A stretch of DNA of 64,000 bases from Notamacropus eugenii (GCF_028372415.1 NC_092873.1:352546660-352610659); one strand, 5' to 3'. Positions 1 through 10,464 are shown, numbered from the stretch's first letter. Translations and numbers: made by a program. Notes: generated by a model from the sequence alone, not told the origin.

Positions 1-27
1 TCTCTGGGACCCTAGACTTTTAGCCAA

Positions 28-237
28 TCCTGGTGGCAGAGTGGATAGAGCAGTGGGCCTGCAGTCAGAAAGTCCTGACTCAAATCCAGCCTCACACATT
101 TACTAACTATGTGATCCTGGATAAGTCATTTAATTGCTGCCTGCCTCAGTTTTCTCATCTGTAAAATGAGGAAAATAGTAGCACTTGCCTCCCAAGGTTG
201 TTGTGAAGATCAAATAAGATAACATTTGTAAAATGCC
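28..237 (+). repeat. MIR type A SINE, split by HAL1
   Basis: A tRNA-like head (GTGGCAGAGTGGATAGAGCA) is followed by a MIR core (TCAGTTTTCTCATCTGTAAA) and the start of an L2-like tail (GGTTGTTGTGAAGAT). The copy is cut in its tail at TAAAATGCC, which is duplicated beyond the HAL1 at 2874-2882, so the SINE was there before the HAL1. Confidence 0.85.
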
Positions 238-1309
238 TTTTTATTAATTTACTTATTTTTAGTTTTCAACATTCATTTCCAAAAGATTTTGAGTTCCAAA
301 TTTTCTCCCCGTTTTCCCCCTCCCCCACCCCAAGACACCGAGCACTCTGATTGCCCCTTCCCCCAATCTGCCCTCCCTTCTATCACACATCTCCCTTCCC
401 TTATCCCCATCTCCTCTATTTTTTTGTAGGGCAAGATAGATTTCTATACCCCATTACCTGTATTTCTTATTTCCCAGTTGCATGTAAAAACAATTTTCAA
501 CATTTGTTTTTAAAACTTTGAGTACCAACTTCTCTCCCTTCCTCCCTCCCCACCCATCCTCACTGAGAAGGCCAGCAATTCAATATAGGTTATACATGTG
601 TAGTTATGCAAAAGACTTCCATAAAAGTCATGTTGTGAAAGACTAACTGTATTTCCCTCCATCCTATCCTGCCCCCCCATTTATTCTATCCTCTCTTTTG
701 ACCTCATCCCTCCCCAAAAGTGTTTACTTCTAATTGCCCCCTCCTCCCATTTGCCCTACCATCTATTATCCCCCCTACACCCCACTTATCCTCTTCTTTT
801 CTACTTTCCTGTAGTGTAAGATAGATTTTCATACCAACTTGAGTGTGTATGTTATTCTCTCCTTAAGCCATATGATGAGAGTAAGTTTCCTTTTTTCCCT
901 CTCACCTCCCCTTTTCCCCCCTGCATTGAAAAAGCTTTTCTTGCTCATTTTATGAGAGATAATTTGCCCCATTCCATCTCTCCTTTTCTCCTCCCAATAT
1001 ATTCCTCTCTCACCCCTTAATTTTATTTTTTTAGATCTCATCCCTTCCTATTCAACTCACCTGTGCCCTCTGTCTATATGTATATAATCCCTCCAACTAC
1101 CCAAATACTGAGAAAAGTCACAAGAGTTACATATATTATCTTTCCATGTAGAAATGTAAACAGTTCAACTTTAGTAAGTTCCTTGTGATTTCTCTTTGCT
1201 GTTTACCTTTTCATACTTCTCTTGATTCTTGTGTTTGAAAGTCAAATTTTCTACTCAGTTCTGATCTTTTTATCAAGAATGCTTGAAAGTCTTCTGTTTC
1301 ATTGAATGA

Positions 1310-2148
1310 TCATTTTTCCCCTGAAGTATTATACTTAGTTTTTCTGGGTAGGTGATTCTTGGTTTTAATCCTAGTTCCTTTGACTTCTGGAATATCACGT
1401 TCCAAGCCCTTCAATCCCTTAATGTAAATTTGCTAGATCTTGTGTTATCCTGATTGTATCTCCACAATACTCAAATTGTTTCTTTCTGGCTGCTTGCAAT
1501 ACTTTCTCATTGACCTGGTAACTCTGGAATTTGGCTACAATATCCCTAGGAGTTTTTCTTTTTGACTCTCCTTCAGGAGGTGATCCGTGGATTCTATCAA
1601 TATTTATTTTACCCACTGGTTCTAGAATACCAGGGCAGTTTTCCATGATAATTTCATGAAAGATGATGTCTAGGCTCTTTTTTTGATCATGACTTTCAGG
1701 TAGTTCCATAATTTTTAAACTGTCTCTCCTGGATCTGTTTTCCAGATCAGTTGTTTTTCCAATGAAATATTTCATATTGTCTTCTATTTTTTCATTCCTT
1801 TGGTTTTGTTTTATAATTTCTTGATTTTTCATAAAGTCATTATCTTCCATCTGCTCCATTCTAATCTTCAAGGAATTATTTTCTTCAGTGAGCTTTTGGA
1901 TCTCCTTTTCCATCTGGCCAGTTCTGTTTTTTAGGGCATTCTTCTCCTCATTGGCTTTTTGGATCTCTTTTTACTATTTGAGTTAGTCTATTTTTTAAAG
2001 TATTATTTTCTTCAGCGTTTTTTTGGGTCTCCTTTAGCAAGCAGTTGACTCGTTTTTCATGATTTTCTTGCATCATTCTCATTTCTCTTCCCAATTTTTG
2101 CTCTACTTCTCTTACTTGATTTTCAAAATTCTTTTTGAGCTCTTCCAT
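1310..2148 (-). pseudogene. L1-type ORF1p of the HAL1, broken
   Basis: This is the RNA-binding, trimeric coiled-coil protein of L1-type elements. From 2148 downward the first open piece (66 residues, to 1948) is charged and heptad-like. The second (164 residues, 1913-1419) continues the coiled coil and enters the RRM region, with LENRSRRDSLKI and TPRDIVAKFQSYQ. A third piece near 1318-1380 resembles the ORF1p C-terminal domain (LGLKPRITYPEKLSI). The frame shifts between 1948 and 1970, and a stop at 1419 separates the RRM from the C-terminal domain. The element can no longer make intact ORF1p. Confidence 0.8.
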
Positions 2149-2159
2149 GGCCTAATGAC

Positions 2160-2872
2160 CAATTCATATTTTTCTTAGAGGCTTTGAATGGAGGAGATTT
2201 TACTTTGTTTTCTTCTGTTTGCATGCTTTGGTCTTCCTTGTCTCCAGAGTAAGATTCTATAGTCTGATTCTTTTTCTGGTTTTTGCTCATTTCCCCAGTC
2301 ATTTACTTGACTTTTGAGCTCTTTGTCAAAATAGTTCTCTGCTTCCAGTGGGGGTGGAGGGTGTACTGTCAGCCACTTGATTCCCCCTACAGTCTGTGGG
2401 CCTAGAGCTCCAGAAACAGTGGCTGCCCCTGCCCCTGCTGCTGCTGTGGCTGCTGAGAGTTCCTCTGCCCTCTCCCTCCTCAGCCACTCTGGAGCTGGAG
2501 CCAGACCACTCTACTCTCTTGCACTTGTCCCACAAGCTTTTCTCACTGATCTTCCAATTTATCCTCAGCATTTTGGGATCATGAAGTCTGGAAACCACCA
2601 TAGGTGTGAGAGATTCAGTCTTCCCAAGACTTGCTCAGGTTCTGTCTGTATAGGCACAGCCCCCACCGAACTGTGCTCTGCTCCCAGCATGGCAAGAGAG
2701 ACACTTCCCAGCAACCTTCCAGGCTGTCTTAGGCTGGAGATTTGCTTTACTCCATCGTTTTGTGGGTTCTACAGCTCCAGAATTTGTTCAGAGCCATTTT
2801 TTACAGATATTTGGCTGGGTTTGGGGGCAGCACTCTAGGAAGTCCATGCTACTACTCCGCCATCTTGGTTCC
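2160..2872 (-). promoter_or_regulatory. 5' UTR of HAL1 (expected internal promoter region)
   Basis: This is the GC-richer segment between the element's 5' end and ORF1. L1-class 5' UTRs carry an internal promoter, which is known for the family and not shown here. Open frames on both strands (for example 2377-2838 plus) are incidental. Confidence 0.55.
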
Positions 2873-2882
2873 ATAAAATGCC

Positions 2883-2945
2883 AAACCTTGTTGTTCATCC
2901 TTCATTTTCAAAGGTGACCAATGACATCACAGGTGATATCTTAAA
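2883..2945 (-). repeat. Module C fragment
   Basis: The plus strand reads TTGTTGTTCATCCTTCATTT then CCAATGACATCACAGGTGAT. This is the 3' end of module C in reverse, truncated after about 60 bp. Confidence 0.65.
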
Positions 2946-3225
2946 ACTTAAGGTGCTATATAACTTGTTAAAAGGGATTGGCTTCTGGGCACTAGTGCTA
3001 TGACTCTTCCTGACCTATGGCGCCCTGCTCTCATTGGTGACTGCTTAGAGTTTCCATTTTTGGAAAGAGCCCAGATAAGTCATTCTTTATTCTCTGGACT
3101 CAGCCACCATGTTCTCACATAGGTATTTCACCTCCTCCTCCAGTTTTTCCAGCTACTTTTTATGTGATTTCCACCATTAGGATGTAAGCTCTCTGAAGGA
3201 AGGTACTACATTTCCTTCTATAAAA
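2946..3225. other. Unique DNA with a possible L2 3' end
   Basis: It is mostly unassigned. About 3150-3224 resembles an L2 3' UTR in plus orientation (CATTAGGATGTAAGCTCTCT). Confidence 0.4.
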
Positions 3226-3485
3226 ATAGCTAATATTTTTATGGTATCTACTATATTCTAGGTACTGCGCTAAGCACTTCACACATATTATTTGATCCTC
3301 ACAACAAACCTGGGAAGTAGGTGCTATTAAATATTATCTTCATTTTTACAGATGAGGAGATGGAGGCAAATATACATTAAATAACTTGCCCAGGGTCACA
3401 TAGCTAGTAAGTGTCTTGGAGACCAGTTTCAAATTAAGGTGTTTCTGACCCTAGGCCTGGCATTATCCATTCTAACCAATAAAGA
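3226..3485 (-). repeat. MIR type A SINE
   Basis: In reverse it reads L2-like tail (GCGCTAAGCACTTCACACAT, GATCCTCACAACAAACC), MIR core (TTTTACAGATGAGGAGATGG), then the head end CATTATCCATTCTAACC. The copy is close to complete. Confidence 0.85.
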
Positions 3486-3764
3486 CTTACTTTTCTCTGG
3501 GGCTGGTACTATCCAGGAACCCTAAAAATGTTACAGATGCTCCAGGATGGGAATAGTTCTTTGCCACAAGTAACAGTCAGTTGAAGACATTAGGTGGTCA
3601 TTATGAATTAAGTCTCGAGATCATGTGGCAACCATCAAGTCACAATATCCTTGCCTTTCAGGCAGGAAGGTTTCTCACTGGAAGCTCTATCAGTACAACA
3701 AAAGGCAATGCCACCTCATCAAGTGCAGTGGGATCAACCATTCCTCCCATCTCCCCCCCTTCCA

Positions 3765-4027
3765 TCTGGTGAATTACTCCTACATCACAGCCTGTTTTTT
3801 CCAAGAAGCCTTCCTTGTACCTCCTTCCACATGTGAACTCTCATGGTTCTTTATTTGCACCTGCTTTTAGTGCTTAGCACATTTTCATCTCTATCATAAC
3901 TGTCTGTATATATGTCTTATCTTCCCACTAGACTACACATGACTTTATCTTTTTATCTTTGTAGACCCATTACCTAGCAAAGGGCCTGGAACATTCTACA
4001 TGTTTGATATGTGTTTTTGAATCGAAT
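3765..4027 (+). repeat. L2 LINE 3' end
   Basis: L2 3' UTR signatures occur in order: CCAAGAAGCCTTCCTTGTAC, CTTCCCACTAGACTACACAT, GTAGACCCATTACCTAGCA and a GGCCTGGAACAT end. The 280 bp before it (3486-3764) look unique. Confidence 0.75.
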
Positions 4028-4039
4028 TTAAAAAAACAC

Positions 4040-4165
4040 AAATAAACATGTAGGAAGTGCTTACTATGTGACAATTGTTGTGCTAGCCAGGTTCTGGGGA
4101 TAAAAAGACAAAAATGAAACAGTCCCTACTCTCACAGAGCTTACATTGTACTGGGAGAGCAGGGG
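4040..4165 (-). repeat. L2 LINE 3' end
   Basis: Reverse L2 end: AAGTGCTTACTATGTGACAA, then GAAACAGTCCCTACTCTCAC and GAGCTTACATTGTACTGGGA. Confidence 0.8.
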
Positions 4166-4257
4166 GCTATAGGTCGGAAGGAGTCACAGTTACTGCCCAG
4201 AAGGTGCTGAAGCCAATCCTTTTTAACAACAATATTTATATAGCACCCTAAGGTTTA

Positions 4258-4312
4258 AGATATCACCTGCGATGTCATTGGTTCCATTAAAAAATGAAAG
4301 AGGAGCAACAAG
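4258..4312 (+). repeat. Module C fragment
   Basis: ATATCACCTGCGATGTCATT then GAGGAGCAACA matches, in opposite orientation, the fragment at 2883-2945. It is the last ~55 bp of module C. Confidence 0.55.
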
Positions 4313-4705
4313 CTTTCAATCAATCAATCAATAAACATTTATTAAGCACCTACTATGTGTCAGGCCCTGTGCTAAACACTGGGGATACAAAAAGAGGCAA
4401 AAGACAGCCCCTGCCCTCAAGGAGTTTGTAGTCCAATGCGGGAGATAACATGCAAACAAATTAGATAGATAGAAACAGATAAAGATAGCAAGCTCTATAG
4501 GAACTCATTAATAGAGGGAAGGTCCTAGAATCAAGGGCTGGGAATGGTTTCAGGTAGAAAGATGGGATTTTAAAAATAAATACGTACAAAATAAATATAA
4601 GATCATTTGGAAGGAGGTACCAGCAGTTCAAGAAGGAGGGAATCAGGAAAAACATCATCTAGTAGATGGTATCTGAGCTGAGCTTTGAAGGGAACCAGGG
4701 ATTCT

Positions 4706-5521
4706 TTTTTTTAAATATTATTTTTTTCCCAATTGCATATAAAGACAATTTTAACTTTTTTTTGGAGGAAACTGGGGTTAAGTCCAAGGTCACACAGCTA
4801 ATAAGTGTCTGGGGCCAGATTTCAACTTAGGTGCTCCTAACTCTAGGTCCTGCACTCTATCCACTGTACCACCTAGCTGTTCTAACATTCATTTGTTTAA
4901 AATTTGAATTCCAAATTCTCTCCCTCTTTCCTTCTCGTATTCCTTCCCCAAGATGGTAAGCAATTTGATATAGCTTATACATGTGCAATCATGTAAAGCA
5001 TATTTCTATTTTACTCATGTTGTGAAAGAAGACACAGACCAAAAAAAAAATACCACAGAAATAAAGTGAAAAATAGTATGCTTCTTTCTCAATTCAAATT
5101 CCATCAGTTCTTTGTCTAGATGTGGACAACACTTTTTATTAGGAGTCTTTTGGAACTATCTTGGGATCATTGTATTGCTGAGAAGAGCTAAGTCATTCAT
5201 AGTATTGCTGGCACTATGTACAATGTTCTGGTTCTGTTCACTTCACATTGCATCAGTTAATGTAAGTCTTTACAGGTTTCTCTGAAAAGATCCTGCCCAT
5301 CATTTCTTATAGCACAATAGTATTCCACTACAACCATACATCACAACTTATCTCCAATTAATGGTCACCACCTCATTTCCAATTCTTTGTCACCACAAAA
5401 AGAGTTGCTGTAAATATTTTTGTACATATAGGTCCTCTTCCTTTTTAAAACTACAGACCTGCTGGATCAAAGTGTATGCCCAATCTTCTAGCCCTTTGGG
5501 CTTTTCAGAATGGTTGGATCA
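4706..5521 (-). mobile_element. L1 3' end, 5'-truncated, itself holding a SINE
   Basis: Minus-strand marsupial L1 3' sequence: the end of ORF2 (GGATCAAAGTGTATGCCC, ATCTCCAATTAATGGTCACC in reverse), then the 3' UTR (GTTGTGAAAGAAGACACAGA) and an AT-rich terminus near 4706. The 15-bp target duplication shows L1-type integration. It is interrupted at about 4755-4883 by a short head SINE. Confidence 0.9.
4755..4883 (-). repeat. Short head SINE with poly(A), inside the L1
   Basis: A T-run, then GGTTAAGTCCAAGGTCACAC and the head end CTATCCACTGTACCACCTAG. The minus-sense copy is head plus poly(A) with no RTE tail. L1 sequence resumes at TAACATTCATTTG. Confidence 0.75.
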
Positions 5522-5967
5522 GGAACCAGGGATTCTAAGTGGAAAGGTGAGGAATAATACATTCCAGACATAAAGGATAGCTTATAGACAGGCAGAGAGA
5601 TAGAAATATCATGTGTAAGGAACAGCATGAGAGTCAGTTTGGTTGGATCCTACGCAGAGAGTGCATAAAGGGAAGTAAAACATAATCAACCTGGAAGAGG
5701 TTGGAGGAGGGTGGTTGTGAAGAGCTTTAAATGCCAAATAGAGGAAATTGTATTTGGTTCTAAAGGTCACAGGGAGCCATTGGAGTTTATTGATCAAGGA
5801 AGTGACAATCATGCTCAGGTAGGGAATATCACTTTGGATGAGATGGAGTGGCTGTATCAACCATGTGATTGATCCCACCAACAGTAAAGAAACTAATCCC
5901 CTGAATACCACCAGATCCTGTCCTTAGAAACTATTTTGAAACATAGAGGGAATTTCACAAAGGAAGC

Positions 5968-6145
5968 AGCCAGTCAACTAGTCAACAAGCATTTAATTAA
6001 GTATGAATGAATAAAGAACTGATTAATCACTTATGTGTGAAGATAGGGACACTGTCCTGAGATAGGGATACAGATATACCAAGAGACAATCCCTGTTCTC
6101 AAGGAGCTCACGTTCTGATGGAGGAGACAACACATATGGAATGTC
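5968..6145 (-). repeat. L2 LINE 3' end
   Basis: Reverse L2 end: AAGCATTTAATTAAGTATG, GACAATCCCTGTTCTCAAGG, GCTCACGTTCTGATGGAGGA. Confidence 0.7.
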
Positions 6146-6520
6146 TCAGTTGCAAGTCAGATGGAAAGGTCCCATTGGTCTTTAGAGTGCTGCAGCAAAT
6201 CAGATGACAATGCCACTTCTTTACTGGCATTTCCACTAATCAAATCAAATCAGTTTCTGATGCTGAACCATTTAATGGTGCCAAGAACTTTGGTGACAAG
6301 AACTTTCTTTTCCAAGTCTTCAGTAACTGTGGCTATTATACCTGCAGGAGCAGTTGCAAGGTTATTCTCTACCACCACCACCACCCTTCCTGGGAGTTGC
6401 TCCCAGGATGATGGCTGAGGGTACTGGGTAGAAGCATGACTATTCCCAAGGCTTTTAGGTTCAGATCCTGGGTTGTCTTTAAGATATTCCTTGGAAACAG
6501 TAGTGTCCTCCAAACCACCT
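6146..6520 (-). pseudogene. YBX3: Y-box (YBX3/YBX1-like) cold-shock-domain pseudogene fragment
   Basis: Y-box proteins bind RNA and DNA through a cold-shock domain. The minus strand reads LATAPAG, TEDLEKKVL, VTKVLGTIKWFSIRN, which matches the start of the vertebrate Y-box cold-shock domain. The VL in EKKVL and the preceding LATA fit YBX3 better than YBX1. A stop follows at the position of the first glycine of the GYGF motif. The same frame then gives LISGNASKE, where the family has FINRNDTKE, and after that the match decays with a probable indel. No intron is visible, as expected for a processed copy. The downstream half is missing where an L2 abuts. Upstream residues align only loosely, as the family's Ala/Pro-rich N-terminus would. 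It is a dead host-gene copy. Confidence 0.78.
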
Positions 6521-6780
6521 GACCTACTTCTAACTCAGCCCCTGTAGTCATCATTGAAGGGATAAATCATTGGGGAGGGGGGTTCCATCTTCCTCACCAA
6601 ATACCAGCAATAACTGCTAACAACTACCACCAACAGGCAGATAGGCCCAAGAGCCCTGGGGACGGGGAGATCACTGGTCTGCTTCTAGTCCAGCCCTTAT
6701 AGGCATCATCCAGGGAAGAAAATTCCTGTGGAGAATGGGCTGGTCATCCCCACCAACAGCCAATCAGCTGCCACTCACAG
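6521..6780. repeat. Diverged tandem duplication, period about 154 bp
   Basis: CTACTTCTAACTCAGCCC (near 6525) and CTGCTTCTAGTCCAGCCC (near 6679) begin two related blocks. Both continue with GTCATCAT or GGCATCAT and a CACCAA segment (TTCCTCACCAAATACCAGCA and ATCCCCACCAACAGCCAATC). The block adjoins the Y-box pseudogene and may be its altered 5' part. Confidence 0.5.
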
Positions 6781-6854
6781 AGCCGACAAACCAATCTAGC
6801 TAAAGCAATAGGGCACCTGGAAGAGTTCTTGTTAAAAAAAATATAAATAACTTT

Positions 6855-7117
6855 GTGGTGGTTGTTGCTAAATTCTTTTCAGTAGTGTCTGACTCTTCAT
6901 GATCCTATTTGGAGTTTTCTTGGCAAGGATACTGCAGTAGTTTGCATTTCTTTCTCCAGCTCATTTTACAGATGAGAAAACTAAGACAAACAGGGTTAAG
7001 TGACACGACCAGGGTCACATAGCTAGTAAGTGCCTGAAACTGGATTTGAACTCAGTAAGATGAGTCTTCCTGACTCCATGCCTGGTATGTCATCTATCTC
7101 ACCATCTAGCTGCCCTA
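6855..7117 (-). repeat. MAR1-type SINE
   Basis: A full reverse copy: RTE tail (GTGTCTGACTCTTCATGATC), core (AGCTCATTTTACAGATGAGA) and head end CACCATCTAGCTGCCC. Confidence 0.9.
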
Positions 7118-7119
7118 TA

Positions 7120-7790
7120 AACAGCTAGGTATATACAAAATATATATTGAGTTGAAGAAGGTAATCTGAAAAGGCAAAATATTAGCAGCTGGAAGGACAG
7201 AGAAAGACCTCCTAAAGAAGATGACTTTTGATCTGAGTATTGAAGGAAGCCAGGGAAAATTAGATTTTTGTGAGAAGGCAGAATATTCTGTGCATGGGGA
7301 TACAGCTGATGCAAAGACAAAGAGACACAGGCAAAGCACCGTCATATGCAAGAAATTGAAAGTAGGTCAATGTCACCAAATCAAAGAGCTTATGGAGTGG
7401 AGAGAGGTACAAGAAGATTAGAAAGGTAGGGAGGGACCGAGTTGTTTGTTGTTCATCCTTCATTCTTGAAGAGGACCAATGACTTGCAAGTCCATTGTAT
7501 TGAAATGAAGCAGAGATGTGCCAAGTCATCAGCCTCACTCTCTCCTCCAGAATCATCTCAGTCCAGCGGCAAGGCATCAAGATTACTCTTGATGGCCCAG
7601 GGTCAGGTTATGAGGAGCTTGAAGAGATCAAACAGAAGAGTTTATAATTGATGCTGAAAGTAACAGGGAGTTACTGGAGCTCGATGAACAGAGGGATGAC
7701 ATGGTTAGACTCATGCCTTAGAAAAATCACTTTGACAGGTGCCTGAAGGATGGATTGGAGTGAAGAGAGACTTGAGTCATGGAGACCGTC
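7120..7790 (-). repeat. L2 LINE fragment, split by module C
   Basis: Reverse L2: TATTGAAGGAAGCCAGGGAA, GAGAAGGCAGAATATTCTGT, GATTAGAAAGGTAGGGAGGG. It resumes after 7605 with GGTCAGGTTATGAGGAGCTT, AAATCACTTTGACAGGTGC and GGATGGATTGGAGTGAAGAG. Confidence 0.85.
7441..7605 (-). repeat. Module C SINE, inserted in L2
   Basis: The plus strand starts TTGTTGTTCATCCTTCATTC and passes GTCATCAGCCTCACTCTCTC to end near CTTGATGGCCCAGGG. It interrupts continuous L2, so module C is a mobile sequence. Confidence 0.75.
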
Positions 7791-8375
7791 CAATACGCTT
7801 TTTGTCATCTTGTCTTAATTCACTTAAAAGAGGGGTCAGTGGCTAAGGCAAAATACCTCAGAGAAAGGAGCGACAAGGGAAGGATGCAGTCAACTTAGTC
7901 CTCGGGCCTTTTGTGATGCAATGGTCTTGTGATCTGGCAAGAGGAGTGAGTGTTTTAAATAGTATTTTCCCTTGATTTTCATTGCTTTTCCTAATCATCA
8001 TGGGAGATGCCTGGTTTGCAAAGACCTTTACAACCAACAGGCCACGAGAGAGAAAATAGTAATGGATTTTATAGGTAGTGCAGTATTTTCCTTCAGGTAT
8101 TTTTTTGTCAAACTTTCTCCCCGTTTCTTCTGTCATAGGGGAGAAATGGCTAAGTATTGGCTAAAGTAAGAGGCCCAGTTGAACTACATATAGAATATGA
8201 GTTAGGAAAAAGAAGCGTACTCCATGAGTAGAGCAGAGGCAACCTTCTCTAAGCAAGTTCATTGGTGTGTCAGAAGGGCCTAAAGGTACCAAATCTTCTG
8301 GACCATCACAAATCCCAATGCACATACATATCCAATATACTTAACCCATACAAGTATAGGCATGCATGTATATAT
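7791..8375. other. Unique non-coding DNA
   Basis: No repeat or gene recognised. The short open frames on both strands match nothing I know. Confidence 0.4.
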
Positions 8376-8452
8376 AGGCTGTCCCAAAAGTTTTAGTGTA
8401 GTTTTAACCTTTAATAACTTAATACTTCACTAAGATTTTTGGGACACCTTGT
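8376..8452. mobile_element. Small mariner-like MITE (palindrome)
   Basis: The left arm GGCTGTCCCAAAAGTTTTAG (8377-8396) is inverted at the right (CTAAGATTTTTGGGACACC), leaving a loop of about 33 bp. TA lies on each side, as for Tc1/mariner insertions. GGCTGTCCCAAAA resembles mariner termini. There is no room for a transposase. Confidence 0.7.
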
Positions 8453-9167
8453 ACATATATGTGTTTATATACATACATTTTTGTGCACATATGTACATGC
8501 ATATTTGTGCATAAATATTTAATATCTTGTTCATTTTGTACAATTTTTCCCAGATCTTAGATTTGACTGGTATGAGAGGTGTAATGCACCATCTAGGGGC
8601 TATTCTTCATCCTGATTTAGTAGTCATAGATTTGCAGGTGGGTTCCTGGGGTGTGTGTGTGATTAGCCTTACAAGGTTCTAGGGTACCCTGTGGCTTTGC
8701 AGCTAAAACTGTGGCTTACAAGCACCCATTGGTGAGCTAACCTTTAATAATCAGTCAGGAGACACAATTAGCTCAAAGAAAAGGCATTTGCTAAGATAGC
8801 ATAGCTATGAACAGTAGTAATACAATCTTCCCCAGTAATCCCAGGGTGCTCTCTACTCCTACTACCAAAGGCAGATTTGGGAGGAGTAGGCAAGCAGTCT
8901 GAGCGTATGCCTGAGACATTCAGGAGTAGAACATATGTGATCAGGGAAATTCAGGCCTGGGGATTTGAGGGCAATGATTTCCTTCCTCCTCATGGTATCC
9001 TCACCTTCAACCCCTCCTCTCCACCTTGAACACAGCATTTCTTTCAGATGGATTTGCTCAAATGGGTTTCTGGGGTTCACTTCTCTATTCAATTTGACTC
9101 TCAATTGTTAGATCCACAGTCATCTCTCTTTTTTGTTGTCAGAAACCTTGCTCCATGAAGCTATTTC
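8453..9167. other. Unique non-coding DNA
   Basis: An AT/GT-rich stretch (8453-8520), then ordinary unique sequence; nothing recognised. Confidence 0.4.
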
Positions 9168-9318
9168 TGAGAGAGAGAGAGAGACAGAAACAGAGAGAGA
9201 GAGGTAGAGAGAGACAGAGAGAGAGAGAGACAGAGAGACAGAGAAAGACAGAGAGACAGAGACAGAGAAAGACAGAGAGACAGAGACAGAGAGAGATAGG
9301 GACACAGAGAGAGACAGT

Positions 9319-9394
<76 letters not shown>

Positions 9395-9455
9395 CAGAGA
9401 CAGAGAAAGACAGAGAGACACAGACAGAGAGACACGGATAGAGTCAGAAAGAGGG
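9168..9455. repeat. GA/GACA microsatellite
   Basis: About 290 bp of GAGAGA with interspersed GACAGA units on the plus strand, the purest run being 9324-9376. It creates long artefactual open frames (RERERQ on plus, SLSLSL on minus). Confidence 0.95.
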
Positions 9456-10464
9456 AGAATATCCATTTGCTCCATATTGAATGTGGTATCTCCTACTGGT
9501 CAAGTAGTTCTTTTACTATAGCTGATTGGGGAAGGGAAAAAATAGCCCTCTCTTCCTCCTCTCCATCTCCCTTCCCAACCTCCTGGAAAAAAGATGATGA
9601 TTACTTTCCTCTCAGGGACAAGGTTCTTGCTTGCCTTCCAGTTCATATATGGACTAGACTGAGCTGATACACTTAGCTTTTTAAGGGACATGACCAGTCC
9701 TTCCCTTGCCAGTGGTCAAATTCTCCTAATTCAGTCAAGAAATGTCTTCATACTCTGTAAAAGATGATAAGGCATAGATGAATCTTTATGTTTATTTTAA
9801 GATTTTTTTTGTTTTCCCTTAATTTTTGTAATTACACCTTAGGCTTCTTGGACTGAGAAGGTTGGTCAGAGTCCAAGTCCCCAATAAAGAGAATTCCCAC
9901 GAAGAAAATCTGTATACTAACTAAGATCAGCAAGTTCTAGAAAATTTATACTAGGAAAGTTGCCTGGGGCACTGAATGATGAAATTACTCTCTTGAGTCA
10001 CATCGGCAGTGTCAGAGATGGGACTTGAACCTACCCCCAACTCTTAAATAGATCTCTGTCATCTATGCTTAATGCCACACTCTCATATACTAGACATACA
10101 TACTATAGTCAAATTTTGCTATTTCATTTTTGTGATATAAAAGATCTGAGTTTCATTAACTGAGATTCAATAAATGGATAACATCCATTAAAGTCTTGCT
10201 TTTATGATTCATCACAAAGGTGGTGCATCATAAGGCTATGCCCAGTGAGCCACAAGCGCTGATAGGTCCTAGCACGCTGAAAAGGCATTGCATACAGACC
10301 TAGATTGGATGTATTCTATGTCTGTTTTCTGAGGGCCAGCTTAGTTAAGTCCAGAAGGGCTGGCTTCCCAGGTTCTCAGCCACAGTAATTCTTAAGGATC
10401 AGCTCCTAACATTTGGAGCAGCTGTCCCTAAGAAATAATGTCATTGGAGCAGATATCCTGGAAG
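9456..10464. other. Mostly unique DNA with a MIR-like remnant
   Basis: 9985-10085 resembles a reverse MIR-like body (GAGATGGGACTTGAACCTAC). The remainder is unassigned. Confidence 0.4.

Larger units (their letters stand above)
238..2873 (-). mobile_element. HAL1-like (half-L1) element, near full length
   Basis: On the minus strand the order is a 5' UTR of about 710 bp starting GGAACCAAGATGGCGGAGTA (right edge near 2872), an L1-type ORF1, then about 1.05 kb of purine-rich 3' UTR, with no sign of an ORF2 (endonuclease and reverse transcriptase). That order and the 2.64-kb length fit HAL1, which carries ORF1 only and relies on L1 for movement. It is flanked by a 9-bp duplication, TAAAATGCC (229-237 and 2874-2882). 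The 3' end is a short A/T-rich tail rather than a long poly(A). An L1 with a large internal deletion is the alternative. Confidence 0.8.
4316..5850 (-). repeat. L2 LINE fragment, split by an L1
   Basis: The reverse L2 3' UTR (CATTTATTAAGCACCTACTA, CCCTGCCCTCAAGGAG) runs to 4705 and resumes at 5522 (AAAGGTGAGGAATAATACATT, GAGCTTTAAATGCCAAATAG, GGGAGCCATTGGAGTTTATT). The gap is an L1 with a perfect 15-bp duplication, GGAACCAGGGATTCT, at 4691-4705 and 5522-5536. Confidence 0.9.

Noticed and set aside
2377-2838. 153-codon plus-strand frame
   Set aside because: Lies antisense in the HAL1 5' UTR, which is GC-rich and open by chance.
9139-9667. Long open frames of R/E or S/L repeats
   Set aside because: They are produced by the GA/GACA microsatellite on both strands; no real protein composition or start context.
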